Positions 1 through 14,000 of a DNA stretch of 64,000 nucleotides are shown here, piece by piece. Within the stretch, counting starts at the first letter, position 1. Each line of letters starts with the position of its first letter. Below the pieces are notes generated by a model, which had not been told where the DNA came from, did not search any database, and worked only from the letters and a program-made list of their open reading frames with translations. The DNA is from Fragum whitleyi (taxonomy: Eukaryota > Mollusca > Bivalvia > Cardiida > Cardiidae), in NCBI GenBank assembly GCA_948146395.1, contig OX411543.1, positions 47,034,517-47,098,516 on the forward strand. Direction: 5' to 3'. The position numbers and the translations under genes were made by a program.

Positions 1-441
1 TTTGCGACCTGTTATGAAAAAAGGGACCATCCGGGTTGCGGCGACACTAGCCAAGACTGCACAGACTGACAAAGGTAGAATTCTTTTTGCCCTTTTCCTG
101 AATCTGGAAGGATAATCTTCCTTTCAGTGAAAGATTTTTGAAATTTGACCTTCGGTTGCCCTGGACTATGACAATTATTTTTTTCAAATATTTATTTAAA
201 GGTGTTCTAAGATTGTCCTTTTTCACAGATCAAGCCACATTTTATGATAAAATACTTAATATTTCCTTTTTAAAGCAAATATTTAGATGTGATCTAGTGA
301 GATACATTTATGACTAATTTTTGTAGTGATCTGTACCTGGAATCTTGAATAACCAAACTGCTCAGAAATTGGTAAAAAAGTATTGGTAGATAAACTTAAG
401 ATTGACTCAAAACTAGATCTGTCCCAAAGAAGACTTAAATA

Positions 442-474
442 CCCCCCCCCACACACACACACACAAACACACAC
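442..474. repeat. C-run and (CA)n microsatellite
   Basis: Nine C followed by about eleven CA repeats with two interruptions. A minus-strand open frame here starts in it and is not a gene. Confidence 0.95.
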
Positions 475-1899
475 CAGTGCTTCTTCCCAGTAACATAAAT
501 GGTTTTATGATAAAGTTAATTATTTTGTCCTTCATTGGGTCATGTGCAACAGTTGTATTGAGTTTCATGATTCTAGGTCACTTTGTTCTTGAGTCAGAGT
601 CTGGGGACAAAAAAGGTCTATGAATGGACAGAAGGATGTATGCACTGATGGACAGATAGAGAGACAGGTAGAAACCAATCTTCCCCTCTACTTCATAGGT
701 TGAGGTTTAAAAACATTGCAAAATTATTAAAATATAATGGTCCCAAAAAATACCGAAATCTTGAAATGTGCATTTTAAAAAATGAATATTTCTAGGAAAA
801 ATTTAAGTCATAAGGTATTGTTGTTTAAAAAAAAAAGGCACACAGGGGAACAAGTTTGTGCAATTATTTTCAGTAAAGTGAACAAGTTGTGGACTCCACA
901 AAACCAGATGGATACACTAATACCCCAGCACACATACACCTTCCATAGATTCATAGAAACAAATGTTCTATCTAACAACAAAAATGCTGAGAAATAAGCA
1001 AAAGAGGATAAACAGGGCTCTTACAAGACTAAAATTGTGTTTAAGAATTAAAGAAATGGCAGATAACTACAAAATAAATAAAAATGGTGAAACAACAGTA
1101 ACAGTACAATCAAGCATAAACAGTAAAATATCTATGGAATTTAGATCAATGTTTTTCCTTTGAAAATAATTCATTCATTGGACTTATAATTATTAAAGCT
1201 ACATATATTTGTGCATGATTTAAGACATTATTGAGAGAAAAAAATGATCCCAATCCTTTCTTCTCTGTACAGTCAACTTCATCCTCAGATACAGAGATGA
1301 TTCTAAAGGAGAATACAGCTTTACTCAAGTTGTATGTATAATATATTACTAAAACACAGGCATAAATCTAATACAAAAACATGTACATTTTACATTTTGC
1401 ATATCCTGTAAGAAAAATCTGAATCAACCCATAAAATTATAAGAATCAGTTTGCTTCATTCTATTTTCAACTTTACAAAATAATTCAAGTTATTCAAATC
1501 CTTTTATCAGTGGATAATTGTCGTGACGTTTTGTATGATAGTCAAGCATAGCAGTTGTTGAGAAAGCTGTACACCAAATAAGGAAATAATTCTCAGTATA
1601 CAGAAAATATTCATGTAAGTCTTCAGGGTCCGAGATTATATAACTTTTTTCATGCTCAACAGAATTTTTTTCAAATTTCAACTTGAGATTAAAGCTTTAA
1701 TTCTGTTATAATATTTTAATAAAATAAATGTAAGCATTTAGAAAATAAAATGAATCTTATTGCTTTATTTTTAAGTTCATACAATCCTTTAATTATTGAT
1801 TTGAGAAAGTACTGAATTGTGCAAGAAAAATGTTTATAATCTCAGGACCAAATCAATCATTTATCTATAGAATTTCAATGTAAATATAAGAAGTCAGAA

Positions 1900-1913
1900 G
1901 GGGGGGGGGGGGG
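1900..1913. repeat. Poly-G run
   Basis: Fourteen G in a row, 40 bp from exon 28 on the donor side. Sequencing length errors are likely at such runs. Confidence 0.95.
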
Positions 1914-1954
1914 CTACAAACAATAAAGGATGTGGCAAACTACATCTTCAATAC

Positions 1955-2099
1955 CTGTGGTGATATTTTATAGTCCAGGCCTAGATTTGTCCCCTCTACA
2001 GTACTTTGAGCATAGAAGAATACAGACACATCACCAAATGTTCCCAAATCTCTCTGGACTGTGAGTGATATGTTTCTGCTCACTTCATCTACATACACC
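1955..2099 (-). CDS. ADGRV1: ADGRV1-like exon 28: Calx-beta 12, first strands
   Basis: Fragment residues 1672-1720; one base in, phase 0 out. Acceptor tttttcag, donor gtattg. Encodes VYVDEVSRNISLTVQRDLG and FGDVSVFFYAQS, ending LGLDYKISPQ. The calcium turn of this repeat must be on the next exon, beyond base 1. Confidence 0.88.
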
Positions 2100-5000
2100 C
2101 TGAAAAACAACATTCAATAATTGCTATTTTTGTACCCCTTAAAATATCATTACCTGAAAAGAAAACCTAAGTCTGGCAAAATTTGAAAGAATAAAAAAGA
2201 ATTACTAAGGTTGTAAGCAGATATAATGATTTGCACTATAATACATACAAACTTGCCTTAAATTGGGTACTCAGACAATTTTGACAAAAGCTATTGAGAC
2301 ACATATCATTTGTCATCAATGGGTGACTGATAAGCAGTATGCTTAAGAAGGATGAATAATGTGGATGGAATTTTGTGGTAGTACAAGTTAACGAAAAACT
2401 GGAATAGTGTTGAAAGTGGTATTTAACTTACTGCAAAATTCAGAAAGATGTTTTTCTTTCCCTTTTTCATGTTGAATGTTAATCTATATTTCTAACAAAC
2501 TTTGTACTACCTTCTGCTCACCTCTTTCATTCCAGATATATCTTTTTTATCTTCCCTAGAACATATTTTATAAAAGACAAACTTTAATAAAGCCTGAAAA
2601 ATCAAATGCCAATTCTAAAAGGGGGGAAAACAACAAAAATTTAAACAGTTTTTTTTTTTTAAATTATTGGTAGTATACATACAGTGATGAATCCTGTGCA
2701 AAAATTGCCACACCCTTGGTTCCATCATTGGCATTTATGATCACCTGAGACACTGTACCACTGGGACCTGGAGAAAAATATACAGAATGTAATTGATCAT
2801 GCAATGAAGCCTGTATTGACCTTATATTACCTGTTTGATTACATAACATGATATCAGGCAGTCTATCTTTATAAACAATTTGCATACATTTTCACCTGAT
2901 TTTTTTAAGAATGACTGCATGATAAATACAATAATATTATGTTATCTGAACTTGGCTGCAAGAAATTACCATGACTTGGCAAAAGGCCGTCATGATAAAT
3001 TCTCCCAACCTCAACATGATAAACCTGATATTTTAAGATACCAATTTGTTATTCTCTGTGTAATTTCTTTCTTGTATTGCTGCTTACATACATGACCTAA
3101 AAATCATTAGCAAGAGATCAAAATGGAATTTGTTGAAATACATTTTTTTTCTAAAAATTGGATCATTAGCTTAGCAGAAGTAAATTAGGAGAAAAAATAA
3201 TGAAAAGAAAGGCAAAATAGTCCTAATGGTTTATGACATTTTACAACAGGAAAAGATCTGTTGCCCATAATAGGCTTTTAAAGAGTTGATATTGAAGAAA
3301 ATAACCATATTCACATAAAACTTTTGTTTATCTTTTTCCTAAATGAAATGAGCCCAAAGATAGTGTTTGAATGAAATGTTAAACCTCAGCCTTTTTTCCC
3401 AGTTCCCTGATTTTATATAGTGGATAATTATGTTTGTTACAGTGTAAGATTGATTTATACTTTATTGAGTGAACAACAAAAGCTACATTTTTATGAGTAG
3501 CCAAGTCACAAGTGAAAATATAGCAATAAAAATCAATCTTACTTGAAAAAAAAACCAAAACAATCATTTTCTTTAAATAGAAAATGAGACAAAATTAAAA
3601 ATTCAGGATTAATTACCTTAAAGCTCATAATTTTGTATGTAACATTCATGATAACCTCACTTATTGAGCTCCACTAAGACAATGCCAGATCGGGTGAAAT
3701 AAACGAAAGCAGGATATAGGTTTTTGATAATTTGGCTAGTTGGGCGATGAGTTTATCAAATGATAATCTACTGTCATTTCTCGATAATCCACCGTAAAGC
3801 ATTAAAGAAATCCCTGTGATTTCATATTGGAGAAATATGGTTGTAAGATATTTTCCGACACATAAGATTGTTTCATCTCAAATTGAATCCCACTTTTTCA
3901 TTGTTCTCAGCAACCTCTTCTAAAATTTTTAAAAACAGAAATATGTTAAGTTTTTCTCCTTACCCAGTACTGGTGGATCGTCTGTATTAATGGACGAGTC
4001 AAGTAGAGTTACTGACATCAGTCTAACTATAAACACCTCATCCACCTCTGGTTCTTCATCTTCGTTAATTGTCACGGTGATACTTCCTCCGGCCACACCG
4101 TCACTCATGTTGATGTGTCGTGACTCTGGGATAAAGTCTAACGCAGCATCAGCATACACTAGTTCTGGGTTGGTCAGAGAGATAGAGCCTGCCATAACCC
4201 GGTAGTCTATTCTGATGGCACCTGTAACAGACCACAAAATAAGTTGTCAGCCATAACCTGCCAGAGAAATTCAAAAATTATTTTAAGATGAAATACTTTG
4301 GCAGCTCTAGCCATCTGAGATCTCAGGTCCCTGTGTTTTTCATAATACTTATTACAGATAAATGAAGAATAACTTGTAACAAACATTTTCTTTTTGACTA
4401 TATTTTCTACCTCATAGAAGGTTTCTCTTTCAAAGGTCTACCAGTTTTAGTTGCCATCTGCAACATGTTTCAATTTGTCTAAAATTTTGGTGAAAAAAAC
4501 AACAAACAAACAAGAGCACTGCCGACGGGTGCCTATGCTCGGTTGTTGAGTGCTGGATTGTGGATAGAAATAGACTTATCCTCCTTAATAATATAGGTTT
4601 CTCTTTTGATGGTGAACACGTGTGTCAAGTTTCAAGTAAATGCCTTCATTGGAACAAGAGATATCACAAAATGTGAAAGCCTTCACATGAAGACAACCAC
4701 AATGACAATGACACCAAAATTCTGGCAATACCTTGGGTTTTAGCAATACCTTTGGTTTTCTCCGAAAACAGCAAACCCCCCAAAACAGGGAAAAGTCAAC
4801 ATTTGATTAGAATTTACAACTATTTGGATGTCATAGGAAAATGTCCAGTCGGTTATTATTTAAATATGAAATGAAATTGAAACATATCTCTTTAAGGCTC
4901 TGTTGAAATTTTGGCAAAAACAATAGCTGAAGAGAAAATTGAAGATTGATATGTGTATCCCACTGCAAAGAACATCAATATTTATCCAACTTTTTACAAC

Positions 5001-8000
5001 TTTTCAGTTACAATACCATTGACCGAATTTCTATCAATAAACCACTTGTTTATTTAGTTTTGAGAAGACTCACCAATAGCTCCAAACTTTCTATCTAATT
5101 GTATGTTAACTGTTCCAACATCTTCATTGACTCTGACATTTAGTGAGTTTGTACCAAACTGTATAACACCATGTGGGTTATTAGATCCTTCTATAGTTAT
5201 ACTGGCTGTCCTTAACTGTGGGGCAAACACTGCGGCTCCAGTGGGACCTACACCTGTAATAGATTACAAATATAACATCAGGGAGTTTGTACCAAACTGT
5301 TAAACACCATGTGGTTATTTGATCCTTCTAAAGTTATACTGGCTGTATGTTACTGTGGGGCAAACACTGCTGCTCAAGTGGGGCCTAACCCATTAAACAA
5401 TAAAAAGGTTGCATATGAGCTGTGCATACTCTTTTAACTTACTAAGTGCTTGTTGTATATTTTCAGACTTAATCCATTGAATACATTGTGGTTTAATTAT
5501 TAAATGTACTTTTAAGCAAAATTGATTTTTACTATTATGAAAATTCTGAGCTGATCGTAGTGATACACAATACACATCTTTCTTCCCCTATAGGTTTCAT
5601 TTAATCCTTCAGATTCACTTGTTTCATCATTAGCTATTTTGTATTGAATTCTTGACTAAAATCACATCTGAAATGACTTCTGCCTTCTGTCAATTTAAAA
5701 TTAAGTTTTGCATATTTAAGCTATAGATTCCATTAAAGTTTTTAAAAGAGTTACATTCTGATGGCTCAGTGTACAGTTGTAACAGCCTATATATCTATAG
5801 GCAGTTACAACTGTTATGAACTGAACCACCAGATTATTAAGACTTATGTTCATACCCATAAAGCTTTCTAGCTCATGGTTTGATATTTCAGGCTGTATTA
5901 ATGTTGCCATCTATTTAGAAGATTTGCATTTCAATCTAAACAACAATGTAATTTGCAAGCTGATAATGCTCCTGCTAAAACTGCCTTGTCAGATTTATTA
6001 GATGTCCAGTATTCCATCAATCAAGTTATATTCAATCATTTTAATACAAACCTGTAGTTTTGATGTTTAGTAGACGTAGTTCATATTCCTCATTTACTTC
6101 AGGTATATTGTCTGTGAGCACATCCAGAATTATTGTCTTTTTACCTTCACCCTAAAATAGATATTCATTTCATTTGGCCCTCAAAAAAGTTTTATCTAAA
6201 CAAAACACAAACACAAATAAACAAAATTTATATGAGACATAATACTTAGATAATATTGAATCATTTATGATATTAAGTACAACCTGAAAATAAAAACTCT
6301 TTTCTATTTTAGTCTGCCATCAGAAGTAATTTTTACCATTCAATCAAAAGAAATGTATCAAATCCAACAACAACAATATTTCATACATATACTGATAATC
6401 TAATGCATAATGTAATGATAGACATGGGAAATCCAATGATGGTCTTTGTCAATTAAGAAAGTAAAACTTGATGACTTACAGGCTGAAACTCTATGAAACC
6501 TTCAAAGTTCTGAAAGCCTGTTGATGGTTCTTTGCCATTGAGTCCAACAATTTCCCAGTCCATTGTAACAGTTCCATCTTTAAATGGTGACCTTGTGACA
6601 TCAAGCATGACTGTATCTCCTGAAATTTGTAAATGAACCCAAGCATGACATTTCCTACAATTATAACCTTGCATAATCATAATATATAAATAGAGACAAA
6701 AAGGATTGTACATCTACACAACATTTTGCTTATCCTCTGAGGTATATTAAAACAAGAAAGATTTTTGTTGGACCTCCTCAATGAAAAACAAAAGCACCAC
6801 CTATGGGTGCAAACACTCGGCTGTTTGGTGCTGGATAATGGACAAAAAATCTAAGTAGAAAAAGGGGTATAATTTGCAAAAATTCCATCTAGAGTTATCC
6901 CCCCTTGAAAGTATAGGCTGCTCTTATGATAGTGAAATTGTATGCCAAGTTTCAAGTGAATGCCTTCAATAGAACTAGAGGTATCAGAAAATATTATAGT
7001 TTTTGCACCACAAAAATGTCAACAAAAATGATGCTTAGGTAATAGCAATACCTCAAGTTTTCTTCGAAAACAGCCTAGCTAAATATTTGGACCCAAGCTT
7101 GATAAGTATTATTATCTTTAGAGAGCATAGGAAAGACTGATAAGAGAATGCGAGTTTGCCAACTGACAATGGTTTATACCTGGCATTCACAAGATAGACA
7201 TATTTAGATACCATTGTTTTATATTGAAATTGTTGCAATTTTGATAATAACCGAAATATATAAGTGAATGTCAACTTGCTATAGATTTTCACAAATGTTC
7301 TTGATAAATGACCTTTAACCAGTTTAATTATCATGAACTATATACAATAGGTATTAATAAGATTGATGTGCTTATTTTACCTTCTCTTGCCAACACAGAG
7401 GTTGTATTAAGTGACACAATGCCTGCAACATAATCATTCTCCAGTATGATAATAGTTGCTGATCTATTTCTGATAGTAGCACCACCTTGTGGATTGGTTA
7501 ACTGGACAACAACGGCCTTTCTCAGCTCTGGTACTGTGTCATCTAGTATAGTTACACTAATCACTGAAATATCGTATATCAAAATTGACAAGAGATGTTC
7601 GTAAAACATTTATGCCCCCATAAAAGCAGGTCAATTATGGCCTATTCTCTGTCAATCAACAAAGGGCAATTACTCACAAAATATTATGAGTAGAGTTATG
7701 GTTCTTGTGCAATGCACTTTTCCTCAATGAGATCTATCCACCTGTGAAATTCCATGATTCCAGCTTGCATACTAGCTTTTTTGGATATCCTCTGGTTTAT
7801 ACATGTAGAAGAGTTTTGCACTGAACCCTCAAAGTGTAAAGCAATGTACCCCCTCTTCTTCAAAGGGGGCATTAAAATCATGAAATGGCTCAGAAAGTTG
7901 GATTTAATTATGCACTCAGTTTCAACCTTTTTCAATAACATTAATTTTACAATATGTTAATGAACATGTTTCTGAAAAGTTTTGTAGAACATGTGTGTTT

Positions 8001-11000
8001 GATAGTCAAAAGAGTCTTAATTGACAAATAAATGTCTAAACCTTCCACTTGATGGGTATAGTAATTAGTTTACTAATGGAGTTAGGTCTACTTACATTTC
8101 CTTGTTTCTCCTGGCACAAAGTTGAGTGTAGCTCCATCAGCCCTGTAGTCTATGTTATAAACACCTGTACTAGTTGTTACATCTACTGACCATGTAACAG
8201 ATACATTACCAATACTTCCACCTGCAAAATAAGCATATTGCCAATTCTTTCACAAATAAAACGTATACATAAGTTAAGTTTTAGGTGAAAGATGAAAACT
8301 TGTTGTTTTTACAAGAGGTACTGGTAAAGACTTGGTATGAATGACAGTGTTATCTCTGTCATGCAAAGACTTTTACATTTTGTGATATCTTTTGTATTAC
8401 TAAGGGGATTATTTACTTGAAATATATGTTCACTTTCATAAGAGCAACCTTCACAACTAAAAAAGATAACAAACAAGTTATGTTTGTGCCCCCCAAAATG
8501 ACAATCTTTTAAAGTTTTAAAAACCTTGATAGATGATCTTGATTTTGCTACATGACCTTGACCTTGGTATCTGTAGATGTGCATTAACAATGTCTATCAT
8601 CATGCCAAATATTATCATTGTATCTTGAAAAGCCTTGAAGTAATTGTCATAATAAAACTTTTTGATTAAGCTATGCAGACAGACAGACAGATGGACAAGC
8701 GGACAATATGCCCCTGACCTTATAATGCGGGGCTATGAAAATACATTTTCATATGAATTATAGCCCTTTTTATCCATTATCTAGCACCTGTCAGCTGAGG
8801 GTTGACACTCCAATATATCTAGCTCTTTATTTTTTTAACTTGTCATTTCTGTCTTTAGAATTATATTGTTGTTGGGGAATCCAAACCTTGTAACTATAAC
8901 TTAGAGCTGCCCTTTCACAGTTTTTCATAGAAAAAATACAAAACATGTTCTTAGATTTGGAAATGTGTGTATTTTTAGACTATTAAGAATAGCCCAAAGC
9001 ATTGGCGCTAAAAACAACGTATTTCAATAATTTTTTGACTTATTTTTATTGAAGTGGCAAGATCAGTGAGGGATCCAGTCTATTTATTTCTAGTCTTTAT
9101 ATTACAAAATCGTTATTTTCCGTGAATAATCTTTCGTTTTTGCTTGTATTGATATGCAGTTTCCAGCTGTCAAATACTTTAATCTTAATCTTTTATTGAA
9201 TGAGTCAAACATGCAGAATGTCAAGCGAAAATAGTTGGCTCGAAATTGAAGAATATTTTTTTAGCGTTAGTAGTCACTTTATTTTTCAGAATGAATTTAA
9301 CCTAAATTCAGATATATTGGTCTCTCTTTCGATGCAATACCAGATTGAATCTTATTATTTTAAAGGCTACAACATGATGAGGTAGTTAATTCCGATTGAT
9401 TTTACGAAAAATGTTAAAATTCACATTTTCCCAATCTGTGCAAGAGCAGCTTTAAGACTAAGCTGTAGTTACTAGTTTAGGTTGCCAAACTATGATACCA
9501 AGGATTCAGTGCAAGACTGTACTAAGTGTGTATACAATGTATAGCCACTTAGTACAGTCTTGCACTGAACCCTTGATATATCAGACAATAAAACCTTTCC
9601 TACCTTGCCTTTCCACAACTAGATCTACAGCCAGATTCTGTCTCTCTTCCACCTCTATAACACTACCATCTCCATTAGCCAATGGACTGTCACTATACAC
9701 TGAGAACGCACCATAGGTATCGTCATTATTCAAAATGGTTATCGTAGCATTTCGTTGTTCACCTATATAGGGAGAGTTGTCTGGTGATGGTGGTTCTCCT
9801 ATGATGTCAACCCTTGTTAGAAAGACCACAAATTTCTCATCAAGTTCTGGTATGGAGTCAGCTAGAATGGTTATTGGGATTTGACCTTCCATCATGTCCT
9901 CGTCTAATGTTATGAAACCATTGGTTACAACAGAATAGTCTTCTCCTGCTGTAGCTTGGACACCTGTCAATTCTCCAGCCTATAATTGAAGATTCGTTGG
10001 AATTCATTTATTGCATCCTTTGGGGTGAGATCTTGACCATGATTTTTTCATGAACATCAAGCTTCTTATTTAAATTCTTCATTACAGTAAGTCTAATATT
10101 CATTACAAACTAGACCAATGTTTTAAAGAAATAATTTCTTCATCCATGAATTTCTTGCTTTACTAACTCACTATTATCTAAGGTTGTAATTACATGAAAT
10201 ATGCTGTAGGTTTTAGCTTTACTGGCTCAAAGCCACTGAGACTATGCACCTGTCTGTCTGTGCATCTGGTCGTAAACTTTTTATTTCAAATCTTCTCCTC
10301 AGAAACTCTGAAACTTGATTTATTTAACCCAAACTTCGTAGGAATGATCTTTTTTTCAAAGACGTTCAAGGAATTTTTTAATCAAATGAAAAACAAGCTT
10401 TTAATGGGCAGGGCTTATTTCCATATGTGGTAATTCATATGCAAAATGACTTTTCTCAGAATCTCACAAATGGATATCAACCAAATTTCACTTGAATGAT
10501 CCTTGAGTGACCCTTTATCAGTACAAACAATTATTGTGATTGCATGAAAAATGTCTTTTATGGGTAAAGGTCATTTCCTTATATGTTATTTAGTGGAAAC
10601 TATGAAAATCATTTTCCCAGAACCTAATGGATATGAACCTAATTTCACTGGAATGATTCTTAGGTGACCAATTATCACACTGCTCAAAATTGTTGTGATT
10701 GGAAGAAAGATATGTATCTAACCGACGGAGGTCATTTCTCTTTATGTTATTCACTTATTTGATCTTCAATTTTTCTTTGGAGAAGTATTTCAGCATGTGA
10801 CACTCATAACCACTTATTAACTTTAAAAAAATCATTTATTCTCTTATATTCTCGCCTAATCACATCAATAGATTCTAATAATGCTTGTGGAACAAATCAG
10901 AAGCTCAAGCAGCTCTTGTGTTATGCATCTTATGGTTTCAAGTATCCTCGAAACTCATTTTATTAGACCAGATATTCAAGCACTTTACTACATGTATGTT

Positions 11001-14000
11001 AAAAGTATCAATACTAGCTGGCTGGACTTAGGCTGTGAGTGACAATTAGGTATTTTTGCTCAAGGAAAAACCCTACCTTTACCAGGACACAAACCCCTGA
11101 CCTTTGTATCAGGAAACTAGTGCTCAAACCACTATGTAGTCAAGGTACTGAAAGAAAGTTGTGTTGAATTTTACCTTGACTATGTCTTTAACATAGTGTT
11201 GTACATCACTGGTGGCCACTAGGGGCTCTGTTGATAATGTAGTATATAATGTGCAGGAAATAGTTGAGTCTACTGTAAATATCTCAAACGCCTTGCATGG
11301 AATACGCTTCAAACATTCTGTTCCACACAACTGTAAGAAACATAATTAGTTCGACTATAGTAATAATAACAAATGTGAACATGCAACATTTTCAATTATT
11401 TTGACTGTGCATATCAAAGACTAAGATAGTCATGTGCTTTAAAGTCTGATCAGAATTTTCACTTGCTGTATATTAACTGAGTTTAATGCCCTTGTGAATT
11501 TGTACATAGGAAATATTGTATAAATAGATGAAATTGCTTTCAAAAAGTGATTTCTTGATTTCATACAATACACAGCAACTCTATTACAACCCTCTACATT
11601 GACTCTGAATTTTTTGTGAGGGTGGGAAGTGGGTGGGCATTTTTCAACGTTGCAGCATTGATTGCTGATCTGAAAAATAATGCCTTTTTGGCGATTTTCA
11701 TCAAATTTAAAATGTCATGAACTATAAAAGGACATGGCCATCCCTCAACATGAAAGCTTGATAGGTAACTGAAGCCTAATGTAACAAAGGGCAATAACTC
11801 CAAAATTATGCAAGCAAGAGTTGTTGTTCTTGTGTACTGCACTTCTCCTGTATGAGATCTAACCACCTATAAAGTTTTAAGTTGATAGCTATTTAACTGT
11901 CAGAGATATGCTCCAGACAAAATCTAAGTATTTGAAATAACAAAGGGCAATAAATAAAAATTATGCAAGCAAGAGTTGTAGTTCTTGTGCACTGCACTTC
12001 TCCTCTGTGAGATCTATCCAACTATAAAGTTTCAAGTTGATAGCTTTCATACTTACTTTGGGAGATATGGTTCACACAAGTTTAGTGATGGATTGATGAA
12101 ACAAATGACAGATGGAAGAACGGAATAATGGACAGAGACCATTACCACATCTCCTTCGCTGAACGACAGGGGATGAAAAAAATCATAGCACAATAACTCC
12201 ACTTCTTCCTTTGAGTTTTTCATTTCTTGAAGCTCACCTATAGTGTTATAATAATGTGGCAGTATTTCTTCTACCAAATAGAACAAGCTCTTATCAAACT
12301 GAACCCAGTTATCATTGATATCTTATATCTTTTATAGATTTGAATTTTGACCAGTCTTAAATTTTCAACAAGAGGGCCGTTGGCCCTGGGTCGCTCACCT
12401 GAGAAAAAAAGCTTCATTACCTAGGTATGTCCATGCAACCACAGAAAAAGAGATTTTCACTTATTCAATCAGATAACATTTGAAATAATCATTCCCCCCC
12501 CCCCTCTGCTCCTCCCCTGGACATTATTTATTTAAGCTTTTTCCATAAAAGGTCTGTGATCAGCTTATCTATGCCAGATATACAGGCTGAGTCTGAGACT
12601 TTTAAAGTTTTCTTTAATGAGTTGATCAATCCATGTCAAATATAAAGGCTGTACGGATTCAAAATTCTCAACAAAGCACTCCCCCCTCCCCCAAGATGCT
12701 CTGCACCTGGTGAATCTACAGTCATGATTTTAGCTAATTCAATATATGTCCATATGCTGATCATCCATACCAATTTTCAAGTCTGTAGGACTCCTGGCTC
12801 ATTAGAAGAAGTTTAAAGATTTCAAAAATGATCCAAAGTACTACCCCCTCCCCAAAACACTCAGCACCTGGTGACCCTACAGTCATGATTTTAGCTATTA
12901 TTAATGTCAATGTATTGATCACCCATGACAATTTTCAAGTCTGCAGGGTTCCTGATCCAGGAGAAGAATAAGGTTAAAGATTTCAAAATAGATCCAAAGT
13001 ACTACCCCCTGCCCCCCTAATGCTCCGCATCTGGTGGCCCTACATTCATGATTTTAGCTATTTTATTTTAGATCCATATGCTGATTATCTATGCCAATAT
13101 TGAAGTCTGTAGGGCTCCTGGTTCATTAGAAGATGAAGATTAAAGTTACAAAATTTTCACAAAAGTACTTCCCCCTCCCCCCTGGTGCTCTGCACCTGGT
13201 GGATTTACAGTCATGATTTTAGCTATTTACATTAAGGTCTATGAGCTGTTCTTCCATGCCAATTTTCAAGTCTGTAGGGCATGTAGTTCAGAAGAAGAAG
13301 AAGGTTAAAGATTACAAAATTTTCACAAAAGTAGTACTCTCTCCCCCCTGGTGCTACGCACCTGGTGAATCTACAGTCATGATTTTAGCTATTTTTATAA
13401 AGGTCCATATGCTGATCATCCATGCCAATATTCAAATCTGTAGGTCTCCTGGTTTAGAAGAAGAAAAAGGTTAAAGATTACAAAATTTTCATCAAAGTAC
13501 TACCCCCTCCCCCCTGGTGCTCCGCACCTGGTGGCCCTACAGATATGATTTTAGCTATTTTTATTCAGATCTATGAGGTGATGATACATGCAAAATTTTA
13601 AGGCTGTAGGCCTTCATGATCAGAAGAAGAAGAAGGTTAAAGATTACAAAATTTACCCTAAGTACTACCCCCTCCCCCCTGATGCTCCGCACCTGGTGGC
13701 CCAACAGATATGATTTTAGCTATTTTTATTAAGGTCTATGAGCTGATCATCCATACCAAATTTCAAGGCTGTAGGGCTGCTGGTTCAGAAGAAGAAGAAT
13801 TTTAAAGATTTTCTTAAATTTTTAACTTTGGTTGCCATAGCAACCAGATTTTTTCACCGATTTCAATTCTTTTAGCAATTCTTAAAGGGGACCACCTAAG
13901 GAACATTTCTGCCAAGTTTGGTTAAAATTGGCCTAGTAGTTTAGGAGGAGATGTCGTTTAAAGAAATTGTTGACGGACGACGCACGACGGACGACGCAAG

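Larger units (their letters stand above)
1..1954. other. Intron downstream of exon 28: no further exon seen
   Basis: Apart from the CA and G runs, AT-rich sequence without a Calx-beta-like reading. The open frame at 1146-1328 (minus) has no splice context. The next exon of the large gene must lie beyond base 1. Confidence 0.6.

Noticed and set aside
1146..1328. Possible further exon of the large gene (acidic EDEVDCTEKK)
   Set aside because: No Calx-beta strand pattern, and no acceptor/donor pair in the phase left by exon 28.
3990..4205. 71-codon plus-strand open frame
   Set aside because: Antisense shadow of exon 26.
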